Below, piece after piece: positions 37,834 to 46,634 of a DNA stretch of 64,000 nt. The position numbers and the translations under genes were made by a program. This DNA is from Methanosalsum zhilinae DSM 4017 (lineage in GTDB: Archaea; Halobacteriota; Methanosarcinia; Methanosarcinales; Methanosarcinaceae): positions 288,103 through 352,102 of the forward strand of contig NC_015676.1 of NCBI RefSeq assembly GCF_000217995.1, written 5' to 3'. Numbering within the stretch: position 1 is the stretch's first letter; each line of letters starts with the position of its first letter. The notes beneath the pieces were generated by a model that saw nothing but the letters and a program-made list of their open reading frames with translations, searched no databases and was not told the DNA's origin.

Positions 37834-38853
37834 TCATTCTACTCTTGTAACAATTCCTTTGAGAAGTCTACCCAGGATATCCGAGCCTGTTATTATTCTT
37901 CTCTGATTTTTGTCCTCTGCCCAGTATATGATCAGGTCAAGGTCGATCACGTGATCCCTTTCATGTAGTGGATATACTTTTAATCTGCGTATTACCTGCT
38001 CCAGGCGGGTGCTGGGCGAGGTTACAATGACTGGATGATGGCAATGGGTGAGTGGATAGAATGGTCCTGGTTTGTATATCGCATCCCTGACAAAGCTGTC
38101 TGCATCAATAACCATTCTTGCCTGATCGGTTTCATCGGTTACTATTACCCATTTTTTCCCTGAGGACTGAACCTGTTTCAGGAAGGGATCATCTGGGTTT
38201 TTTTCCACATGGGGAAAGAGAGGCTTGCTATTTCTGAAAGGAAGTGTGATTATGCTTTCCGAATTAATGATGGATCCTTCTTTTTCTATTTTCACATCAT
38301 CCATTGCAAGGAAGTTGATGGCACCAAGACCCTCCAGTTTCCCTATATCTGTTTTGGTTGACTTGATATGCTTTTGCAGCATGAAAGTGAATGCTCTTTC
38401 CTTGAGAAGCTGTAATTCCTCCTTCCCAAGCCATTTATCCAGCAGTATTGCTGATGGCTTTGCTACTGGATATAACAGTATCTGATAGAACCTGATCATT
38501 GGGACAAGATATACTCCTATTCTCAGAGCATGGCGGGAGAGGTATGCCTGGGGCATGATTTCTCCAAAAACAGTGATCACCAGGGTAGAGAATGCAAATG
38601 CTGCAGCACCGCTCATAACTGATTCAGTGAGCAGTGCAATCAGTACGTTAACTGCAACGTTACCCCACAGCAGTGTTGTGAGGAGAAAATTGGAATCTTT
38701 CCTTACTTTGAGGATCTTCTGTGCATTGATGTTGTCAGAACCAGCCTCAATTTCAAGTTTCAGTCTGCTGAGTCCAAATAGTCCTATTGTAAGTCCTGAA
38801 AAAACCGCTGATTGGAGCAGACAGAGGCATATCAGTATCCATGTTACGATCAT
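37834..38853 (-). CDS. DUF21/CNNM-type membrane protein with CBS-like region, copy 2
   Basis: 339 residues, the same length and layout as its neighbour: membrane segments with FSGLTIGLFGLSRLKLE and FGEIMPQAYLSR, a CBS-like domain (KWVIVTDETDQARMVIDAD) and the same C-terminal RRIITGSDILGRLL. The two are about three-quarters identical overall, but a stretch of some 95 bases in the membrane region is almost unchanged, which suggests recent conversion between copies. This copy is upstream, preceded by 240 bases shared with divergent thiL. Confidence 0.9.
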   Translation of the reverse strand: MIVTWILICLCLLQSAVFSGLTIGLFGLSRLKLEIEAGSDNINAQKILKVRKDSNFLLTTLLWGNVAVNVLIALLTESVMSGAAAFAFSTLVITVFGEIMPQAYLSRHALRIGVYLVPMIRFYQILLYPVAKPSAILLDKWLGKEELQLLKERAFTFMLQKHIKSTKTDIGKLEGLGAINFLAMDDVKIEKEGSIINSESIITLPFRNSKPLFPHVEKNPDDPFLKQVQSSGKKWVIVTDETDQARMVIDADSFVRDAIYKPGPFYPLTHCHHPVIVTSPSTRLEQVIRRLKVYPLHERDHVIDLDLIIYWAEDKNQRRIITGSDILGRLLKGIVTRVE

Positions 38854-39095
38854 TTTAAATCTATGGCCTCTTGATACATAGTGTAAAATAATAAGGCAGG
38901 AAAGTTTGCTTCTTCATTTCTGATCTTTGAATAACCTATTGAATGCTATCTACTACCAGATATAATACCGTATTATTCAGTTATAAATATTTTGATGTTG
39001 AGCAAAAAGAGATATTATTTCGACCCTGCTCAGCGCAACAATAATTAATGACCAGCATTTAAATTAAAATCAATAAAATTGAAAAGGTGAATCTG

Positions 39096-40091
39096 ATGAA
39101 TTCATTTACTCCTGTATCCTCTGTAGGTGAGAGAGAACTTATAAGGCGTCTCTCCAGAATATTTTACCAGGACTCAAACCGGGATGTCCTGATAGGTCCC
39201 GGAAAGGATGACTGTGCTGTTCTTTCAGCCGGTGATGGTGAATGTATTGTGGTAACCACTGATATGCTTCACAGAACAACTGATTTTCCACAGCAGATGT
39301 CAGGATGGCAGATAGGCTGGATGTCTGCTGCTGTAAACCTTAGTGATATTGCTGCCATGGGTGCAAATCCCTGCGGAATTCTTGCTGCAATAGGCTTGCA
39401 ATCCGACTGTGATGTTGGATTTGTGGAGGAGATTGCCAGGGGACTGCATGCATGTGCAGCTTCCTGTGGAACTTCTGTTATAGGTGGGGATATTGATACC
39501 CATGATGAGCTGACCATCACCGGAACGGCAGTTGGAAAAGTGTCAGAGGATCGATTGCTTACAAGAAAAGGTGCAAAACCAGGTGATATGGTATGTGTTA
39601 CAGGCTATGCAGGTTCGGCAGGTGCTGCTCTTTATGCCCTTGAAAATAATATAGAAACCAGTGAATCATTGCTAAAAAAGCTGTTTGAACCCATACCAAG
39701 GGTCAGGGAATCTCTCTCCCTTGCAGACTCAGGTGCCGTCACATCAATGATGGATACCAGTGACGGGATAGCAATTTCTCTCTATGATCTTGCAGATGCT
39801 TCAGATGTAGGCTTTATTATCTATGAGGACAGACTGCCTCTTCAGGACGATTTAAAGCAACTCATACATGAACCGGAAAGACTCCTTGATTATTCTCTCT
39901 ATTCAGGCGGTGATTTTGAACTCCTGTTCACACTCAGCCCTGAAAAAGTCTCTGACGCCACAAAAACATGTGATTTTACAATAATCGGTAAGGTAGCTGA
40001 AAAGGACATGGGAATAACACTTGAACGCCCACAGGCAAATAACCTTTCTATTAGTAGAAAGGGTTATCTGCAATTAAAGGATACGGATTGA
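39096..40091 (+). CDS. thiL: Thiamine-monophosphate kinase
   Basis: 331 residues. Phosphorylates thiamine monophosphate to the active diphosphate. The AIR-synthase-like fold is seen in GPGKDDCAVL, VTTDMLHRTTDFP, NLSDIAAMGANP and DGIAISLYDLADAS with SGGDFELLFTL. The start ATG 39096 follows AAGGTGA; an in-frame GTG at 39087 lies within that site. It is 27 bases upstream of the S-layer-type gene in the same direction, although the two are unlikely to be functionally linked. Confidence 0.95.
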   Translation: MNSFTPVSSVGERELIRRLSRIFYQDSNRDVLIGPGKDDCAVLSAGDGECIVVTTDMLHRTTDFPQQMSGWQIGWMSAAVNLSDIAAMGANPCGILAAIGLQSDCDVGFVEEIARGLHACAASCGTSVIGGDIDTHDELTITGTAVGKVSEDRLLTRKGAKPGDMVCVTGYAGSAGAALYALENNIETSESLLKKLFEPIPRVRESLSLADSGAVTSMMDTSDGIAISLYDLADASDVGFIIYEDRLPLQDDLKQLIHEPERLLDYSLYSGGDFELLFTLSPEKVSDATKTCDFTIIGKVAEKDMGITLERPQANNLSISRKGYLQLKDTD

Positions 40092-40118
40092 ATATAACTT
40101 TCACAGGTAGGTAATACT

Positions 40119-43100
40119 ATGAATTTATTTAACAAACTTCTCCCAGTTAAAGAAATATCTATGAAAAAATTAAGTTTTTTAGTTTTAGCAGCGATTATTT
40201 TACTATTATTAACAGCTCCAATGGCAGCATCAGAAAATAACAGTGCTACTATTGACCCTTCAACTTCAACATTTGATAAAAAGCTCTCAGAACAAGAAAA
40301 TGTTACTACCACTATTACCTGGAATGATGCAGAAAATGTGACCCTTATTGAGGTCGATGGTTCTCCCCTTGAGAATAATACCGATTATAAAATTACGGAT
40401 GACGATGACTCTAACGCTACATTAATTATCTTAAAAGAGTATTTAAGTGAGCAGGATACGGGTAATATTGATTTTTCAATATTTTTCAATGTAGGTGATT
40501 CTTCTACTTTTACTATTACAATTGAGGATAGTACCGAATCCGCTACTATTGCCCCCTCAACTTCAACATTTGATAAAAAGCTCTCAGAACAAGAAAATGT
40601 TACTACCACTATTACCTGGAATGATGCAGAAAATGTGACCCTTATTGAGGTCGATGGTTCTCCCCTTGAGAATAATACCGATTATAAAATTACGGATGAC
40701 GATGACTCTAACGCTACATTAATTATCTTAAAAGAGTATTTAAGTGAGCAGGATACGGGTAATATTGATTTTTCAATATTTTTCAATGTAGGTGATTTCT
40801 CTACTTTTACTATTACAATTGAGGATAGTACACCAAAACCTGCAACAATTGAACCTACTAATGCAAACTTCGATAGAGATAAACCTGAAGATTTAATAAC
40901 TGTTATTACCTGGAATGATGCAGAAAATGTGACCCTTATTGAGGTCGATGGTTCTCCCCTTGAGAATAATACCGATTATAAAATTACGGATGACGATGGC
41001 TCTACTGCTACATTAACTATCTTAAAAGAGTATTTAAATAAGCAAGATACCGGTGATATTGAACTTTTAATCGACTTTGATATTGGTGAGGCTAAGTTTA
41101 CTATAACTATTCATCCAAAAGGCTACTCCACAGGTAACCGAATATGGGATGCTGACCACAATCTTTCTTTAAAATATGAGTGGAATGCCAAAAGCTTTTC
41201 AGGCTTTTACTATGACCTGGATACTGGAATGAGTTCTGAAAGCATGACTATAGAGCTTTTAGACTATAACAATCGAAGAGTAGATGATGGAAATCTAAGA
41301 TATATAACTGAACCTGTGATGACCGGATTTGAATATGGCGGTTTTGGTGATTATCAGGTGATTGGCTTTATGGCTGACAGATACTTTGCCGGATATACTG
41401 CTGCTAATACTACTTTCCTGAATCGTGATGTCAGCATGATGGCAGATGGTCAGCTTTCAAAGGTTCTGATTGATACCGATGACAGGCGTTCAGTATTCAC
41501 CGGTTCATCTCTGGTTCTTGAAGATGGGTATGTGATCAATATTGTGGAGATAGATGTAAGTGGTGACCGTGTTTTCCTGACACTGAGCCGGGATGGAAGG
41601 GAGGTTGACAGTGCCATTCTTTCATCAGGTGATATCTATGTGTATGAGAGGGATATTGGTCATACTGATGACGTACCTGTGATTGCAGCCCGCATTTCAA
41701 GTGTTTTCAGAGGAACTGAGACAAACGCTGTGTTTATTGAAGGTATTTTCCAGATATCTGATGATTACGTTTCCATTGAACAGGGTGAAAAGTTTGGCAG
41801 AATGGAGATATCGTCCATAAGTGAAACCTCAATTGAGATGAGAAATGATGGCTCCTTTAATCTTCGCCAGGGAACTACAATTGACATAATGGGTGACCTT
41901 AAATTTATTGTTGCAGATTCTGGTACAATCAGGTTTGCACCATTTGTGGATATTACAGAACCAGGTGTACATGAGATCCGGGGAACAGTTGCAGAAAACG
42001 AGGGCCTGACATGGACTCCATTGAACTTCGAAGGGTTCTATTATGATATAGATGAAGGATTGATGACAGAGTCTCTGGAACTTGACTACAGTGGTAGATC
42101 TGTAGGGGATGGAGACCTTAGATATGAAACTGTACCTGCACTTGTAAGCTTTGAACAGAGCAACTTTGGATCGTATGAAGTAATTGGATTTATGGCAGAG
42201 AAGTATTTTGCAGGTTATACCGCAGCTAATACTACTTTCCTGAATCGTGATGTCAGCATGATGGCAGATGGTCAGCTGTCAAAAGTGCTTCTTGATAATG
42301 ATAATCGCAGGACCCTGTACACTGGCTCTTCTCTGGTTCTGGAAGAAGGATATGTTCTAAGGATACAGGAGATCGACCTTGACGGTAATAATGTACTGGT
42401 ATCCCTGACAAAGGACGGCTCAGAGGTTGATTCCTATGCTATTGTGGGAGCTGGTCAGAATTATGTATATGAGAGGGACCTTGGATCAGCTGACGATGTT
42501 CCAATAATCATTGTAAAGATCGATAGCATTTTCAGGGGTACTGAGACCAATGCTATTTTCATTGGTGGTATCTTCCAGATATCCGATGATTATCAGCTGA
42601 TCGAAACTGGTGATAAATTTGGAAAGATGGAAGTTGATTCCATAACCGAAAACCGTATTGTTATGACAAACGACGGTGGATTTTCACTTAGCAGAGGCAG
42701 TACAATTGATATCATGGGAGATATCAAATTCAAAGTAGCTGATGATCATCCTGATGTAAGATACTATCCATTTGTTGAGCGAACAATTGCAGGTGATTCT
42801 CTTGATCTGGACATGCCATCAACAGCGGTTATGGATTCCACACTCACCATAACTGTAACTTCAAGAGGTGCAGGGGTTGAGGATGTTAATGTCAGATTTG
42901 GTGGAGAGAATATTGGAACCACAGACAGGGATGGTGAACTTAGATATATACCAACAGAGGCAGGTACTTTTACAGTGGAGGCCCAGAAAACTGGATATAT
43001 CTCAGCTACAGGAAATGTTGAGGTTATTTCTCCTGATGATGAAGATCGCATGATGAGCATTGAGGTGTCACCTGAGACCATATACGAGGGCAGTTCAATG

Positions 43101-43739
43101 GAGATCAGAATTGTCACTGCTATTGGTGCTGAACCCATGGAAGGTGTGGAGGTATTCTATGATGGTAATTCTATGGGACTGACCGATGAAGATGGTACTG
43201 TGGACCCCAGAACTGCCCGAGAGCCCGGAATGCATAAAATAACTGCGTACAAGGAAGGTTATCTTGAGGCAGAGAGGAATATTGAGGTCATTGCTCTGGA
43301 GGCAGATTTTGAATTCTCCAATCTTGTGATCTCTCCTGAAGAGGTCAGACAGGGCAGGGATGTTACAATTTCTGTGGATGTTGAAAATACAGGGACTGCA
43401 GAGGGTGAATACAATGTTGATCTCATGATCAATGGAAATGTAACCGATACAAAGCTGATATCCCTTGGTGTAGGTAATTCAACAACACTGGAATTTGTGC
43501 ATACAGCGGGTGAGCCAGGTAACTATACTGTAAATGTTAATGGACTGGAAGGAACTTTTGAAGTTATTGAGGGCAGGAGCATATTCTGGTATGTACTGGG
43601 AGTTCTGATCATTGCCGGTGCAGCTGGCACAGCATACATGTTCACGGCAGGAGGATGGACTGTTGAGATGCTCAGGGCCCGATTAATGGAACTTACATCA
43701 CAGATATCAGAAATGATTGATCAGATAAGATCCAGATAA
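40119..43739 (+). CDS. S-layer-type surface protein with CBM_X2-like N-terminal repeats
   Basis: 1206 residues. A signal peptide (MKKLSFLVLAAIILLLL, from residue 15) is followed by three CBM_X2-like beta domains (about 43-140, 142-240, 243-332). Two copies of the Methanosarcina S-layer domain follow (about 350-620 and 625-890), each with GFYYDLD/DIDxG, VIGFMA(D/E)(R/K)YFAGYTAANTTF and DDVPxIxxxIxSxFRGTET. Ig-like beta domains (about 895-1060) and a CARDB-like domain come next, then a C-terminal membrane helix (IFWYVLGVLIIAGAAGTAYM) with a basic end. The protein is probably part of, or attached to, the cell envelope lattice. The stalk repeats are not part of the canonical two-domain S-layer protein, so it may be a specialised paralogue. 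Confidence 0.93.
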   Translation: MNLFNKLLPVKEISMKKLSFLVLAAIILLLLTAPMAASENNSATIDPSTSTFDKKLSEQENVTTTITWNDAENVTLIEVDGSPLENNTDYKITDDDDSNATLIILKEYLSEQDTGNIDFSIFFNVGDSSTFTITIEDSTESATIAPSTSTFDKKLSEQENVTTTITWNDAENVTLIEVDGSPLENNTDYKITDDDDSNATLIILKEYLSEQDTGNIDFSIFFNVGDFSTFTITIEDSTPKPATIEPTNANFDRDKPEDLITVITWNDAENVTLIEVDGSPLENNTDYKITDDDGSTATLTILKEYLNKQDTGDIELLIDFDIGEAKFTITIHPKGYSTGNRIWDADHNLSLKYEWNAKSFSGFYYDLDTGMSSESMTIELLDYNNRRVDDGNLRYITEPVMTGFEYGGFGDYQVIGFMADRYFAGYTAANTTFLNRDVSMMADGQLSKVLIDTDDRRSVFTGSSLVLEDGYVINIVEIDVSGDRVFLTLSRDGREVDSAILSSGDIYVYERDIGHTDDVPVIAARISSVFRGTETNAVFIEGIFQISDDYVSIEQGEKFGRMEISSISETSIEMRNDGSFNLRQGTTIDIMGDLKFIVADSGTIRFAPFVDITEPGVHEIRGTVAENEGLTWTPLNFEGFYYDIDEGLMTESLELDYSGRSVGDGDLRYETVPALVSFEQSNFGSYEVIGFMAEKYFAGYTAANTTFLNRDVSMMADGQLSKVLLDNDNRRTLYTGSSLVLEEGYVLRIQEIDLDGNNVLVSLTKDGSEVDSYAIVGAGQNYVYERDLGSADDVPIIIVKIDSIFRGTETNAIFIGGIFQISDDYQLIETGDKFGKMEVDSITENRIVMTNDGGFSLSRGSTIDIMGDIKFKVADDHPDVRYYPFVERTIAGDSLDLDMPSTAVMDSTLTITVTSRGAGVEDVNVRFGGENIGTTDRDGELRYIPTEAGTFTVEAQKTGYISATGNVEVISPDDEDRMMSIEVSPETIYEGSSMEIRIVTAIGAEPMEGVEVFYDGNSMGLTDEDGTVDPRTAREPGMHKITAYKEGYLEAERNIEVIALEADFEFSNLVISPEEVRQGRDVTISVDVENTGTAEGEYNVDLMINGNVTDTKLISLGVGNSTTLEFVHTAGEPGNYTVNVNGLEGTFEVIEGRSIFWYVLGVLIIAGAAGTAYMFTAGGWTVEMLRARLMELTSQISEMIDQIRSR
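40245..41115 (+). repeat. Three tandem CBM_X2-like coding repeats
   Basis: Units start at 40245, 40542 and 40842 (periods 297 and 300 bases). Units one and two are nearly identical in DNA across their whole length. Unit three keeps about 120 identical bases in its core but has different edges. Sequence this uniform points to recent duplication or conversion. Confidence 0.9.
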
Positions 43740-43768
43740 CCAGGACGGCATTTACGATATGGAATGGC

Positions 43769-43794
43769 AGGGAACAAAATAGGTTTTGCTCCCT
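43769..43794 (+). terminator. Terminator hairpin after the S-layer-type gene
   Basis: AGGGAACAAAA (43769-43779) pairs with TTTTGCTCCCT (43784-43794), 10 of 11, and is followed by pyrimidine- and T-rich tracts. The rest of the 300-base gap up to the metallopeptidase shows only AT-rich promoter-like sequence. Confidence 0.65.
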
Positions 43795-44039
43795 ACCCCA
43801 CTTTCCTTTTCCTGCACTTTTTTTACCTCTTTTTTTAAGTTATTTTTTTAAAGAACAATACCCTGGAGACTAACATAATCGTTTTTTTCAAAAAACCTGC
43901 CCGGGTCTATCGGATCATCATCTGCATTTTTACTGGTTTTCTACATTAGTTCCTAAACTAAGTTTCTGAACTAAAATCGCAAACTTAATGTTCTTCAGGG
44001 GAATCTCTTCATTAACTGCATGTAAAAAGGAGCAGGTTG

Positions 44040-45269
44040 ATGGATCGTCTGAGAATATGTGGTATTTATGCTGGCATTATATTTTTTGTGGCTGCTATTG
44101 CTTTGATTTTTTCATTTTCAGCTGCAGCTGACCAGAATGTTCCTGCTATAACAATTGATTCTGATTACGAGGTATATCCTGACAGAATGCAGGTACACGT
44201 TTCCAAGGAAGTTGTATTCAAAAATACAGATGCTTCTACGAGCTACAGGAGAGGCTATTATGATCGTATGTATTCTCATATCCCGGATGGTGCTGAGAAT
44301 ATACAGATATATGGTGCAAAGGGTGATCTGGTTTACCATGGTCCAGGCCATGATGAGCCATTCTATACAATTGAGTTCCCGGAACGTGTATGGTATGGTA
44401 ACCATTATTCATTCAATATTGAATATGACCTTGTGATTGAGAGTCTCATTTCTGATAGTATCATGGCCTTCAACGTTGATGAAAGAGGGGATGACGTGGA
44501 GGTTTGTATCAAAGTTCCTGATGCATTTGACGTTTATTTTGATCCCGGAATATATGAAATGGATGAAGTGGATGGATATTATATCTTCAATTCCAGGCCC
44601 GAAAATGAGTGGACCAGGGCACATGCATTTGAAATATATGGTAACAGCTCAAGGGAATCTATCAGCAGGAATGTAAAACTTTCTCAGGGGGATCTGCAGG
44701 TAACAGTGAACCATTACAGTGGTGAGGAGCAGTGGGCTCTTGGAATGCTTAGAATAGCTGAAATGACTCTTCCCATACTGGAAAATATTACAGGCATTCC
44801 ATATCCTGCAGACTATGATATTACAATCACACAGGCAAGCAAAGCTGATACCTCAGGATATGGTGGAATGAATCGTGGGGCAGATGGGATATGTCTTCTG
44901 CACAGTGAAGGATACGATATACTCATTCATGAACTGGCGCATTACTGGACACGAGACCACGGGTTTGAGCATGTCTGGCTTGATGAGGGATATGCTGATC
45001 TGTATACCTATCTGGTGCTTGAGAGAATAGATCCGGAATATGCGGAAAAAAGAAAAGAGAGATTTTTCAGCCAGTATGAAAACCTTAAATGCTGCTATGA
45101 TTTTCCACTGGCCGACTGGGATGTTCCAGACAATCTGGATCAGAGAAATTACACAGAAACGGAATTCGGCTACAAGAAAGCCTTTGTAACTGTGTATAAT
45201 TTATATAATGACTATGGTCTGGAACATATGATGAACTTACATTCTGGGCTTTTGATCCCAGTAAGTTAA
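44040..45269 (+). CDS. Secreted gluzincin-type metallopeptidase, C-terminally truncated
   Basis: 409 residues. A signal sequence or membrane anchor (ICGIYAGIIFFVAAIALIF) is followed by a beta-rich region and then a gluzincin zinc site, HELAHYWTRDHGFEHVW, with the second-helix Glu in LDEGYADLYTY, as in M1-like aminopeptidases. The frame ends abruptly after YNLYNDYGLEHMM; the final residues, NLHSGLLIPVS, are antisense to the 3' end of the winged-helix relict. Family members carry further helices here, so the gene looks truncated by a rearrangement near 45230. The catalytic core is intact, but activity is doubtful. AAGGAG precedes the ATG at good spacing. Confidence 0.8.
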   Translation: MDRLRICGIYAGIIFFVAAIALIFSFSAAADQNVPAITIDSDYEVYPDRMQVHVSKEVVFKNTDASTSYRRGYYDRMYSHIPDGAENIQIYGAKGDLVYHGPGHDEPFYTIEFPERVWYGNHYSFNIEYDLVIESLISDSIMAFNVDERGDDVEVCIKVPDAFDVYFDPGIYEMDEVDGYYIFNSRPENEWTRAHAFEIYGNSSRESISRNVKLSQGDLQVTVNHYSGEEQWALGMLRIAEMTLPILENITGIPYPADYDITITQASKADTSGYGGMNRGADGICLLHSEGYDILIHELAHYWTRDHGFEHVWLDEGYADLYTYLVLERIDPEYAEKRKERFFSQYENLKCCYDFPLADWDVPDNLDQRNYTETEFGYKKAFVTVYNLYNDYGLEHMMNLHSGLLIPVS

Positions 45270-45500
45270 AAGTTCTTTTGTTAAATCTCTGTATTCTTTA
45301 CCCTTCTCAGTCATAACAAAGATGTTGCTTCTCTGTTCGATCAACCCTTTATCTTTCAGATCATTTATGTACTTCTTTGCAATGCTTGAGTTAAGGTTTG
45401 CTCCGTATACGATCTTTGTCTTTGTAGCTCCGTTTGAAGCTATGTTCAATATATCCAGTACTATATCTGTTCTGCTTCTGCGAATTTTAATACCCCCGTT
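45237..45500 (-). pseudogene. Decayed winged-helix regulator
   Basis: The readable frame matches the regulator at 52005-52304: RSRTDIVLDILNIASNGA, then TKTKIVYGANLNSSIAKKYI and MTEKGKEYRDLTKELL, a winged helix of about 80 residues. Where the intact gene starts with GTG-GTG-GCT-ATT-AAA, this copy reads AAC-GGG-GGT-ATT-AAA, so the start codon is gone; the first usable codon is an internal TTG at 45449. A TATA-like run lies near 45525-45537, so transcription is possible. Its 3' end overlaps the truncated metallopeptidase. Most likely a relict; a shortened but functional 70-residue protein is the alternative. Confidence 0.55.
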
Positions 45501-46032
45501 CCCAAAGTTTATATTCCTATAACGGTATTATATATCTCTGTTTTTCACGTTGCGAATGTGTTTTTACTGTAAGCCACTGTAACTCCATTAAGAACCATTC
45601 TTCCCCAGTATAAGTAAGAAACAATAATATATAACTGTTTTCCGGTTTATTATATTTAATATGTAATTTATATGATAGGTATTTCATTTAATGCTGAAAA
45701 AATATTTGGTAAATGACTGATATTGCCAGATAATGCCTTTACAGTATTTATTTCAGGATATCCGGAATGTGCAGAATTTATCTATTCCGAATGGATTTAT
45801 GTTAAAATCCAGGAGACTTTTGTATTACTGTAGACTGTTGACATTAAATGATCATTTCAGAAGACTATCATTTGATTTTACCATTGTTTAGTCTCTAAAA
45901 AGAATAACTGATCATACGTACTATTGTCAGAAACAATATTTCGAAGTATTAATTCTTAACTATGTTTCATATTCTTATTTAAGCTGAAAAAAGATAAGGA
46001 TTATTGTGGTTGTTGTGGGAATAGTGGGGGAC

Positions 46033-46114
46033 CTGATAACTTCACGGTTACAAAGGATGAGACCAATCATCCCTCCTAATTTGACATATCTCTCTAAATC
46101 CGTGAAGTTATCAG
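46033..46114 (+). mobile_element. MITE-like palindromic element, copy A
   Basis: 82 bases. Terminal inverted repeats CTGATAACTTCACGG / CCGTGAAGTTATCAG are perfect over 15 bases (16 with the next pair). An inner hairpin GGATGA-TCATCC lies at the centre. It is about 90% identical to the inverted copy at 56824-56904. Too small to code for a protein. Confidence 0.75.
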
Positions 46115-46426
46115 GACACCGATTTTAGTTTTTTAAATATCAGATCCGTGAACTTGTGTTTTCAATTGATGCTTTTTATATCTGATAACCTGGATATAAG
46201 ATTTTTGTTTTAACTTTTCTGTGCTGGATCAGGTACCTGATTTAACTGATCTGAAGAATTACTAAATAGTACTGAAAATCCACCATTCCAGAGGTTATTA
46301 TCTATTGAAGTGATGTGGCAGAATGGATTCCAATTCTGTACAAATGTTACTAATTATTGTTTCAGAACCGTCTTCTGCATCTGGTTTTCTAACTTTTACT
46401 TCTTATTGGTATTTAATACTTCTCTC

Positions 46427-46475
46427 TTATAGAAAGTAATGTAGCAGTTATGGGATGGAGTGGGGTCCAGATGCC
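46427..46475 (+). repeat. Geneless promoter/leader repeat (L2)
   Basis: The block TATAGAAAGTAATGTAGCAG followed by TTATGGGATGGAGTGGGG matches the sequence before element B on the opposite strand (CATAGAAAGTATTGTAAGTG, then TTGTGGGAACGGGGG). A G-rich, ribosome-binding-like run follows a TATA-rich stretch, but no open frame begins after it. Confidence 0.5.
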
Positions 46476-46634
46476 TTCACATTTGAGTGGATGTTTTCAG
46501 AACTAGGTGGAAGCGTCCTGTAGCGTCAATAGGTGGCGTTTGTGAGCATCTGTGAATGCCGGTTATCCTGAATAGCTCATAGCTGTGCAGGTTTAGAAAT
46601 AAATTGGAATTTCATAAGATGGAGGTAAATAGAT

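Larger units (their letters stand above)
45501..46620. other. 1.1-kb gap with repeat elements and no gene
   Basis: No frame longer than about 60 codons looks like a gene. The stretch is AT-rich. It holds the palindromic element at 46033-46114, a promoter-plus-G-rich leader just before it (about 45970-46032), and a second, geneless copy of that leader at about 46400-46475. The last 150 bases contain the promoter and ribosome-binding site (GATGGAGGT) of the next gene. Confidence 0.7.
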
